DNA of 64,000 nt from Bactrocera neohumeralis (taxonomy: Eukaryota; Arthropoda; Insecta; Diptera; Tephritidae): the NCBI RefSeq assembly GCF_024586455.1, contig NC_065919.1:39284839-39348838 (forward strand). The letters are read 5' to 3'. The notes under the pieces are model-generated. The model searched no databases. It was not told the origin of the DNA and saw nothing but the letters and a program-made list of their open reading frames with translations. A program made the position numbers and the translations under genes. This document shows positions 55,936-64,000 of the stretch, one piece after another (the first letter of the stretch is position 1; the number at the start of each line of letters is the position of its first letter).

Positions 55936-56662
55936 TCAGATGGTCCATAAGTTGAGTCCAATTTTCGATGACTCGTTCGAGCATTTCGACTGAAACGAAA
56001 CGAGATTGTCCGCGTAGACTTTAGACTTGAAATATCCCCACAAGAAAAGATCTAACGGTGTGACACGAAGTGTTCTCTCAATAAATCCATTGATTAATGC
56101 GATGTGTGGGAAGTGGCGCAGTCTTGTTGAAACCAAATATGGCCAAGATTTCAGGTATCAAATAGTCGGTTATCAAGGCACGAAAACGGACGCCACTGAC
56201 TGTTACATTCTCACCGGCATCATTTTTGAAGAAATATTGACCGATGATTCCACCGGCCCACAAACCACACCAAACCGTTGCTTTTTCTGGCTGAAATGGC
56301 GGCTTTTCTTTTCCTGTTGCTCTTTGTTTCAAATGTGGCATGTTTGATTGTTTAAATATCCAGTTCAGTCCGAGTTGCTGCAAACGGCGCCGAATCGACT
56401 CTCCACTTCGTGCACACTCTCAGCTACGGCTACTATATTTTCTTCACTGTATGCTGGACGTGGTCTTTTCGGTCGAATATTACCCAAAAATTAATACTGG
56501 GCCTTAAGATGAGTATTTGTGTTGCGAATAGTACGCTCAGTAGGTCGATTATGTTGACCATAAGTTGAGCGAAGCGCGCGAAACTCATCCTTTAAAAATC
56601 GTGAATTTTCGTAATAAAGTTGAACAACTTTTAGCGTTGTTCAGGCCTAAGTCTTTCCATGT
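55936..56662 (-). pseudogene. Tc1-like transposase relic (MERLTPEQR family), copy 2
   Basis: The N-terminal start (MERL-type, near 56,660) is in an altered frame, then NEFRALRSTYGQHNRPTE (near 56,590) and RPRPAYSEENIVAVAESVHE-like residues. From 56,383 a frame reads QLGLNWIFKQSN, FQPEKATVWCGLWAGGIIGQ, YFFKNDAGENVTVSGVRFRA and LITDYLIPEI. After an internal deletion VTPLDLFLWGYFKSKVYADN, with the third catalytic Asp, ends near 55,990. The HNRPT, VWCGLWAGG and LTPLDLFLWGY stretches define the family shared with 38.0-38.7 kb. It is broken by shifts and a deletion of the second Asp region. Confidence 0.82.
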
Positions 56663-56699
56663 TGAAATGCGAAACATTACTGAACAAAAATAACATGAC

Positions 56700-57560
56700 A
56701 ACTTGACACGACTCACGCGTGATCTGTCAAAAAGAATTATATTGAAATAAGTACTTCATACGTACTATATGCAATGGATGTGGTAAAGTGGTCAACTAAA
56801 GACTCAAAATAATATATTTTCCTACAACTTTAAACGTATTTCGTTATGGATGCTTTTATTTTTATTAGAAATCTTTAACGGATTTACCAATACTTCGTCT
56901 TTCTAGTTTTTTTTTAATTTGCTTGCGTATACATACTTACATACTTATTCATTCGGAGCCTTCGGAGCCAATGTCATCAGTATTTAAATACAAAGAATAA
57001 TGCCGCTCATAAAAATTTTCCATTATTAAAATTAAGAATTTACGCAAGTTTATAAACCACATACTTAAATATTTAGGCAATCAATAGAATGCCACAAGAA
57101 AATTAAATCTCAAATCTGGAGCTAAATGAGCAAACAATAAATATTTAAAAACGTCAGAGCAGAAAGCAAATAAAGCATTTTTGCAGCACAATATTCAGAA
57201 AAGCCAATAAGCAAAGTCAATTTTCATAACATTGCTGCCCTGCTGTTTTCATGTATGCGAGGCTTTATCGCCATTTCATTGTTGTGGTGTAGCTTTAATC
57301 TCACATATTTGCTATCGACTTAATTGCATTAAATGTTATTAATTTATATTGGGGAAACAAACATGTCCCTTAGTACACATGTCTGTATCGTATCCAATAT
57401 GCTGAATATAATGTAAAATATCGAGAAAACATGATATCTGATAACAGATAAAGCTAGTACTGCCGTGCAGCAATGGGTACTCGGCGAACTCACGTGATCA
57501 GTTAATGTGATGGATACAATTGCGTTTCCTAATGCAGCAAATATTACAAATTCTATATAC
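56700..57560. other. Non-coding AT-rich stretch
   Basis: No gene recognised. A hydrophobic 84-codon minus frame (57,598-57,344) overlaps a mariner terminus and is probably accidental. Confidence 0.4.
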
Positions 57561-57561
57561 A

Positions 57562-58310
57562 GTGTGATAAGTACCCGGAAATTATAAAAAAAACGCAAAA
57601 TATTTAATTATTCCTTAATATTTATTTTGTCGCCTTCAAAGTTATCCCCACCAAATTTAATACACTTATTCCAACGATTTTTTCAGTCCACGAAACTCTT
57701 TTCATAAACACTTTTTCAGATGGCCTTCAGCTTCTCCAGCGAATTTTGTTTTATCTTTCGATCGACTGAAAACGGGTTCCTCGGAGTGGCAATTTCAGTT
57801 TGGGGAAAAAGCAAAAACCACACGGAGCCAAATCTGGTGAATACAGTGGTTGATCGATGGCTTTAAATTCAGTCACAATCGTGTCTCGATGCGTTGGTGC
57901 GTTATCATCGTGTAAAATCCATGAATTGTTCTTCCACAATTCCGGCCGTTTCGAAAGATGTTCTCACGCATAGGCTCAATGCGGCCAAATAGAATTTCTT
58001 ATTGATCATTACCTTGATTTTTGAGCGGTTTTTGGTTTCGGCTCGTTTTTTCCCCTTATTCCGTTGACTGTTGACTTGTACATGTCAAAATCAAAAGTTA
58101 TTCATCGGCAGTTACAATGCTCTCCATATATGTGGGATCGGAATTTTCGCGATCAAGCATGCCCAAAGAGTCATGTTTACGACACTCTTTTTGAAAACTA
58201 TTTAGCTTTATCAGGACGAGTCGAGCAAGAACGCGTTTCATACCCAAAATATCCACCAAAATCATTCCAACGGACTCGCGAGAGATGTTGAGCATTCTCG
58301 CCATCTCTCT
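57562..58310 (-). pseudogene. Mariner transposase relic
   Basis: On the minus strand from 58,304: MARMLNISRESVGMILVDIL and MESIVTADE carrying the first catalytic Asp region. Then WKNNSWILHDDNAPTHRDTI with the second Asp, and YSPDLAPCGFCFFPKLKLPL, where the expected Asp after APC is Gly (third catalytic residue lost). Between these, frames change near 58,090 and 57,950. A terminus-like GTGTGATAAGTACCCGG lies at 57,562. The N-terminal helix-turn-helix is missing. Similar to the relic at 2.4-3.1 kb. Confidence 0.85.
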
Positions 58311-60327
58311 AAAAAATTACATTCTTTTGAAAAAGATTTTTAAATTGCAATAAATTTTAGGAAGCTTCCGAAAGCTATTATTTTCTTTTCACGTACGTTT
58401 TTCGCAAATTGTTTAAGTCAAACACATAACACATGCTATTTAAGTGCACTTTTTCAATTTCTTTTATGCGCCTCGTTTGCTTCATACAATACTTAACTTC
58501 AAGGCATTATTTATTTACACCATATCCTTACTTTTGTTATTATTTCTGCGCACTTTGAAACATAAAATTACTCCAACGCCAGTTAGTGAATAGCTCTGCC
58601 CTTTTCATATTTTATGACCACCTATGAAATGGCCATAAAATTAAAAACATGTGCCTGTACGAGTGCTTGCATTGAGCTTACATACATGCATCATCACAAA
58701 AACGTCCATCCATACATAGGTACATGTATACATAGCTTATGAGCTGCTGATGTGCGTAGCCTGAAAGTGTTAGAGGACATCTAAGTGCTTTTATGTATTC
58801 TTGTGATGTGTCGAAATACGTACACAGTTTAAAATTACATACATATGTGTCAATATGTTCCGTTTAGTGCACATATGTACTAAACATATATAGTACATCT
58901 ATAGCATAAACATACATATGTACATACATACATAGGTTTTAATTTGCTGTCTTGGGCGTATACGCAATACAATAGACTTCTGAGAATTTCTGTGCATCTC
59001 TGCGTATTGTTGCACTTAAAAACGATTATTGCGAAATTGAAAGAAAGAACAGACAATGTGTGACCTATATAACAGCTCACACAGGAGAAGACAATAATAA
59101 TAGTAATGGATTATAATTTCGAACAGTATTAAAGCTGCTTAAGTCTTTAATGGAGCAAAGGTATCTCTTACCTCTTATACTTGTTTGAGCCTCTTTAGTT
59201 GATTATGGGCCTTAGTCATAAATGTGAAAATTCAATGGCGTAAATTTTCAAGATTTCATAGAAACAATTATTTATTAGAGCACTTATTTGATCAACCGAA
59301 ATATGAATTGTAATGGTACCAGCCGCCATGTCAAAGAACAAAACATTTTATGGAACCGCTATGCACTTGAACTGAAACAGTACTTCTTGGCTCCAAGAAC
59401 CCGAAATAGATCGGTGGTTAATAACATTTTCAGTATTATCTCAAAGTATAATATACAAAAAGTTAAAAAATCATCAAGAAATATATACATACAAATATTT
59501 GAATATATACAATTCTTCAGTTTTCGAGGAATTTTGGTACTTTGTTATTACCACTCCAGGTACTTGAATGTCACCGTTGACATAAGGAATCAAACTGTTA
59601 AATTCTAATAAAATAATTTGAAAATATGCAGCATAAAATCGGGTAATAGAAAGGGGGAATGAGTGGAAAGCACCTCAATTTTTCTCTGCCTAGATTGCTT
59701 CGAAAAAAAACTGCTCTACTTGTAGTTAAACTAGACTTTACGGCTTCGTAAATTGAAACATTTGTATATCTTTCTCTAGGGAAAAATAACCCATGGGCTG
59801 GTGGATTAGAGTTAACGTTATTCTTTCTTAGAATACTGAAACAGGATTGCTATTTACAGAAGGCCACAGAAATCGGTCTACTTGAAAACGCAGATAACAA
59901 TCCTGAGTTTACATTTTTGAGATGACTGTTAACAACAATCGAAATGTTTGGTAGCATTGCCCAAATTTTTGACAGAAATCGTGAAATCTAGCACAAAAAA
60001 ATGTAAGACAAAGTTCATTAGAATTTAAAATAGTTATCTTTATTGGAATTGAAATAATTTTTCCTGCTTTTGTGAAATTACAAAATTTCTAAATTTTTCA
60101 ACATGATTAATTTTGATAGTTTTAAAGAATATCAAAATAAATGTATCACTATAAGAACGACAACAACAAACAATTTATTCTTAAATAATATTTCACAACA
60201 ACAAAGAGCAAAAGTAAATATTATTCAATAGGTAAGTTAGTTCCAAGTTCAAGTTTAACCGAGCATTTTATATTCTTGCAATTTCGGGAGTTGACAAATA
60301 CTTTGTTCATAATTTTGAAATTCTAAT
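58311..60327. other. AT-rich stretch without a confirmed gene
   Basis: Microsatellites (ACATACATACATAGG-type) near 58,690-58,930. A 106-codon plus frame at 59,288-59,608 starts with ATG but has no recognisable domain or codon signature. Nothing else supported. Confidence 0.4.
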
Positions 60328-61079
60328 TTATTCTTCAAAATATATGTCGTCCTCCTTAACATAATACTTCTTGTCCACAATACACTGATGCCAACGTTTT
60401 TTCCAATACTCGAAACAGTTGCTAATGTAATTTCCCAGAATAGCCTTCAATGCCCGTAGCGATTCACGTTTAATGTCTTCTATTGACTCCAAGCGGTTTC
60501 TCCGCAGCGGTCGTTTGATTTTGCTGAATAGCCAGAAATCAGGTGAATACGGTGATTGCGGTACGATATTGATTAAAAGTTTGGCGAAAAACTTACGAAG
60601 AATCAATGCAGTATGGGATGGTGCAAAAACCAAGAGTTTTCGGCCCATAATTCCGGCTTCTCCTTACGAATAGCTTCGCGCAAACGACGCATTATACTCA
60701 AATAGAATCCCTTTTTGGCAGTTTGGCTGTTCGGAAAGAATTCGGAGTGCACAACACCTCGATAATCGAAGAAAACTGTAACATAACCTTGATTTTTGAA
60801 CTGCTTGACTTGTTTTTTTTTTTTTGGCTTCGGCTCACCTTTACCACGATATTCAGTCGATTGATCGTCTGTTTCCGGGTAATAAGCATAGATTCACACA
60901 TCGCCCGTAATAGTACGTTTCATGACATCGTGGTAATCGGAAAGCATTATTTCACAGACGTTAACACGACGCTGTTTTTTGTAAAAATTTAGTGATTTTG
61001 GAACCAATCGTGCGTTCACTTTTCTAAATAATCTTTCAAAATGGTTCTCACTGATCCTTTCGATATCGCCTTTCAAATC
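60328..61079 (-). pseudogene. Mariner transposase relic
   Basis: From 61,076 the minus strand reads GDIERISENHFERLFRKVNA and LVPKSLNFYKKQRRVNVCEI. The middle region is decayed: CDDQSTEYRGKGEPKPKK-like residues near 60,830, and FFDYRGVVHSEFFPNSQT near 60,740. From 60,648 it continues MGRKLLVFAPSHTALILRKF and INIVPQSPYSPDFWLFSKIK (third catalytic region), KRPLRRNRLESIEDIKRESL, and CFEYWKKRWHQCIV at the C-terminus. The catalytic HDNAPAH is degraded to FAPSHTA. The order is that of a nearly full-length mariner with several shifts. Confidence 0.83.
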
Positions 61080-61199
61080 GCCGAATGCACTTTATGTACT
61101 TGAGAAAGACTAGCGTATAGTAAAAACTAATGATTATTTTGATGTGACATTCGGCACAGATGTCACTGACAGTCATACCAACCTAGAAAAATAATATTT

Positions 61200-61975
61200 C
61201 GACGAATGGATTTTCGGGCGAAATTTAAACTAATAGGTCATACTATTTTTTGCTCATAGTAGTATATGTCAGATATTTACCTATATCTTTAGTAAAATAA
61301 CAATTATACGCGCAGTAATTCATATATTCGTTATTTGGAGTCATTAAAAATGTCTGTCTAATTTCGAAAGTTTTTTCAAAAGATGCCATGTCCTCATGGA
61401 ACTCTTCTAACAAAGTTCAATTTCTTTATAATTAATCTTACTTAATTTATCTCGTTTCTATATAAACCTAAATGCTATCAAAAATTATAAAATTTAATGT
61501 TCCTATTTTGTATTTTGTGAAATGCACATTAAAGTTAAATGGACAGAAAAACAATAAAAAGGTCAACTTCTCATTTATCGAAACTATAATATCCTTCTCA
61601 GGTGCATTTGAACAATTTATACGGATATTATGTAGTAATTTATTCAAAATTTCATGACGATAATTCATGAAATAACACTCGATTTTTATCGGCCAGCTTG
61701 TATGGCCTTACAAATTTTCAATTCTCATCTTGATCATTTATATGTAATCTAGTCGTTAGGTGAACTTAAGTTTAATGCCCAGAACAATGCTTTAAAAATA
61801 GAAACCCATGGAGGTGTGTGTAATGAAAGCATTTGAGGATAGAAAGTTCTCAGAACTATTGCATCAATTAATAGAATCTAGAATACTTTCGAAACTAACC
61901 AACAACCGATATAAATCACATAAAGAGGCATAATCAAATAGAGATAACTAACTAGAATGCGGTTATATCATTTTA
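61200..61975. other. AT-rich stretch without a gene
   Basis: Open frames of about 60 codons on both strands overlap each other at 61,470-61,668 and show no domain. Confidence 0.4.
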
Positions 61976-62464
61976 TTGGGTAGTCTTTTCGTATTTTGTC
62001 AATAGATGTCGTTGCAGTCGTACATCTCCAGTGCTACCAATCACATTCTGTCATACCATATAGTATTGGAAATGATTTAAGCTTCATTTAATAAAAAAAT
62101 AAATAAATTCGGGGAAGTTGAGAAAAGGTTACACCTGTTCAAAAATGTGTGAAAATAATGAAGAAATACGCTATATTTTCAAATTTTTGTATAAAAATGG
62201 AAGAATGCCACGCAGGCCACCAATGACATTTGTGAAGTTTACGGAGACGAAGCTGTATCAGTTCGTGCAGCACATTAATGGTTCACTCGCTCCGTTCTGA
62301 AAATAGCGAAATTTCAATTTACACTGATGGAACAATGTCTCTAGCGGAGAAATGGCAAAAAGTGATCGACCGAAATGGTAAATATTTGTTTATTTGTTTA
62401 TTAGTATAAATATAAAAAAAATAAGTTGATTAAGAAATACGAAACTACTTTTTCGACGCTATAC
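61976..62464 (+). mobile_element. Mariner deletion derivative, about 490 bp
   Basis: Left terminus TTGGGTAGTCTTTTCGTATT after TA, and right terminus ending CTTTTTCGACGCTATA, partly inverted. A 5' UTR (GTCAATAGATGTCGTTGCAG, ATCTCCAGTGCTACCAATCA) leads to an N-terminal frame MCENNEEIRYIFKFLYKNGR at 62,142. It ends abruptly, and a second frame reads ISIYTDGTMSLAEKWQKVID then RNGKYLF, the C-terminus of a mariner transposase. Thus the DDE core is deleted and the ends are kept. The MITE at 25,001 is a further-reduced member of the same family. Confidence 0.78.
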
Positions 62465-62469
62465 TCGTG

Positions 62470-62737
62470 TTTTAGTCTGGATAACTTTTTTATTGCTTTA
62501 ACGTGTAAATAATTTAGAGAGCAGAGCTCACATATAGTGAGCAGACAAATTGTGAATCGAATATAGAAGCCAATATAATTTAACAGCAGAAGCATTAACC
62601 ATGGAAGCAGAATCTAAATACCACACAAATCCACGATACTCAGACTATCCATGAAAATAATGAAATATGTACTTATAAACACGTACATATATAAAATATG
62701 CGCATTGCTTGTTTAATTCAGAAATGAATTTATAAAT
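62470..62737. other. Short AT-rich spacer
   Basis: Nothing recognised between the mariner derivative and the candidate peptide exon. Confidence 0.35.
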
Positions 62738-62934
62738 TTATTGAGCCTTGTCTGGACGCATTGATGAACCGCAAAATGATTGCTCGCAACGAATAGGAGG
62801 ACCACCTATAGTTTTCATCGCATATTCCGCGGCCGTACAGCAGTAGCTGAGATAACAACGAGACTGTATCGCAACCATCACAACAAATACTAACAGAAGT
62901 ATTAAACAGAAGTGGAGGCACCAGCTGCACCAAC
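62738..62934 (-). CDS. Candidate exon for a small cysteine-rich secreted peptide
   Basis: On the minus strand, after a possible acceptor (ACTGACAG at 62,942-62,935), a frame reads WCSWCLHFCLILLLVFVVMV then AIQS, a signal-peptide-like hydrophobic run. RCYLSYCCTAAEYAMKT and GGPPIRCEQSFCGSSMRPDK follow, ending AQ and a TAA at 62,738. The mature part would have five cysteines in about 38 residues. No Met lies between the preceding in-frame TGA and the hydrophobic run, so the start must be in an upstream exon that I could not locate. A rival frame (62,966-62,730) is also open and cysteine-rich but lacks the signal-like order. I recognise neither family. Confidence 0.3.
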
Positions 62935-62969
62935 CTGTCAGTCATTTCAATAACCAAAACTATCAAAAT

Positions 62970-64000
62970 CTCTATCGTTTTATCGCTGAATGTCTAGAAA
63001 TGCTTAACACTTGTTAACATATGTGTTCTGAAAATTAGATATACCATATTTATATCAGATAGGAAAAAAAACCTGTTCAATTGCTTTGCGGCATTATTAT
63101 TAAAAAAAATAAAATTATTTATAGATATCTCACTGATTAAGAAACTTCCAGCAACATATTATGAATTCTACAACACTGACAACAACTGCATTTAAGAATA
63201 GTCAAATTTGGACTATTTTAGTTGTGTGGACTATTTTAGTTGAAGAAGTTATCACCCTTTCGTAAAAAAATTAAATTAAAGAATCGACAAGTTTCCAAAA
63301 TTTTAGCGGAATTAAATTTTTTGACCAATTTCATTCGTCTCTAATTCTAATTCAGTTGGTGTCAAGTCAACAAAAGCGACGAAGGTCACCATACTTGAAA
63401 TTGGAGGCCAGGACTGGTGTTTAAAACTAAAAAGGTGAAGTGTCACGCCCACAGTCCAATTTCTTAACTTATACCAATAAAAACTTAATTTTTTTCTTCC
63501 ATAAGTTAGTGAAAGAATTTTGCCGCAATATACCCAAAAATTCCTTTGGTTACTTCGTATTCACCTTCAGTTCACAAAATATTTATTCATAGCAAAAAAT
63601 GTCCTCATTATTCCTCAAGCGTTATGGTTTTTACAACAAAATATAAAGAAGCCCCGAAATTAGTCGTTAAGAAACTTAAGCAACAACAAACAATAATTCA
63701 TAAATTGTATTCATACTGGTGAGCAAAACGAAAAGAGTACATACTTACATACATATCTACAAATGTATATGTATGCGATAGATCATATCGATGTCGAGGT
63801 GTGAGTTATTTGTGCCAGTTCACACCGCTAATCAATAAAAAATGGAATTTCTCGCGTATGAACTTTGCTATTATTTAGACAGCACCAATTTTCCTTCCAC
63901 GCCTTCCTTATTTTATTCGCCACTATTTTAATGTTTTTTACCTTTTCATCGTAAATTAATCCAAAGTAATAAAAACTTCAATTTACGAGCTTTAAGAGAT
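62970..64000. other. AT-rich right edge without a gene
   Basis: Short repeat-like words (GGTGAAGTGTCACGCCCAC near 63,434) suggest repeat debris; ATACATATCTACAAATGTAT microsatellites near 63,740. No coding region seen. Confidence 0.4.

Noticed and set aside
57344..57598. 84-codon hydrophobic minus frame as a membrane protein
   Set aside because: It overlaps a mariner terminus and AT-rich DNA, with no domain or splice support.
59288..59608. 106-codon ATG frame as a gene
   Set aside because: No recognisable motif, AT-driven composition and no splice or promoter signal beyond chance.
62730..62966. Insulin-like A-chain suggested by CCDGC text
   Set aside because: Spacing is CC-x2-C and lacks the following L..YC pattern; another frame of the same DNA looks more like a secreted peptide.
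1..64000. CRISPR arrays, operons and rRNA/tRNA genes
   Set aside because: No regularly spaced repeats were seen, the gene structure is eukaryotic, and no cloverleaf with a convincing B box was found by eye.

Overview
This is an AT-rich animal genome segment, almost certainly from a higher dipteran and most likely a tephritid fruit fly. The one host gene I can name is a minus-strand, intron-split receptor closely matching the Drosophila neuropeptide F receptor (NPFR). Nearly everything else is decayed transposable elements of kinds common in flies: mariner/Tc1, maT-type DD37D, piggyBac, hAT, Ty3/gypsy, Bel-Pao, RTE and Jockey-like LINEs. There are also several copies of a dispersed repeat that carries a conserved leader (fragment GGTTGTACGTATCACC in the best copy). 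The tephritid assignment rests on recalled repeat families and is an inference; membership in the flies is firmer.

Layout. 0-0.65 kb: dispersed repeat. 1.3-5.1 kb: three coding exons of NPFR on the minus strand, with a mariner remnant and LINE-leader-like repeat inside the last intron. 5.1-50.8 kb: repeat-packed DNA that may all be the first intron of NPFR. A strong candidate for the initiator-ATG exon (ATG directly followed by GTGAGT) lies at 50,781-50,783 on the minus strand, and a weaker rival lies at 5,269-5,271. Inside this stretch are a piggyBac (6.8-9.0 kb), a Ty3/gypsy element (9.05-12.3 kb), a DD37D transposon (14.9-15.9 kb), a 0.63 kb TIR element (17.3-17.9 kb), a hAT/ZBED-type transposon (20.06-22.92 kb), a 214 bp mariner MITE (25.0 kb), two Jockey-like RNase H relics (27.3-28.7 kb), an env-bearing Bel-Pao element on the minus strand (29.5-33.7 kb), two mariner/Tc1 relics (33.8-35.2 kb), a GC-ended hAT-like MITE (36.7-37.8 kb), a Tc1-like relic (38 kb), a nearly full dispersed repeat (39.5-40.7 kb), a CsRn1-like gypsy joined to an RTE LINE (42.4-45.9 kb), and a 1.37 kb TIR element with an internal 33 bp palindrome (47.9-49.3 kb).

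50.9-64 kb: a second and longer RTE copy (52.4-55.5 kb), Tc1-like and mariner relics (55.9-56.7, 57.6-58.3, 60.3-61.1 kb), a mariner deletion derivative (62.0-62.5 kb), and a possible exon for a small cysteine-rich secreted peptide (62.7-62.9 kb, minus).

No transposase or polymerase here is intact; every one carries stops, frameshifts or deletions. The most notable structures are the Bel-Pao element that lost its reverse transcriptase in frame while keeping integrase, a chimeric reading frame joining a mariner N-terminus to an env-like fragment, mariner deletion derivatives of one family in two places, and the unexplained palindromic element at 48 kb. I see no operon, CRISPR array, rRNA or confident tRNA.
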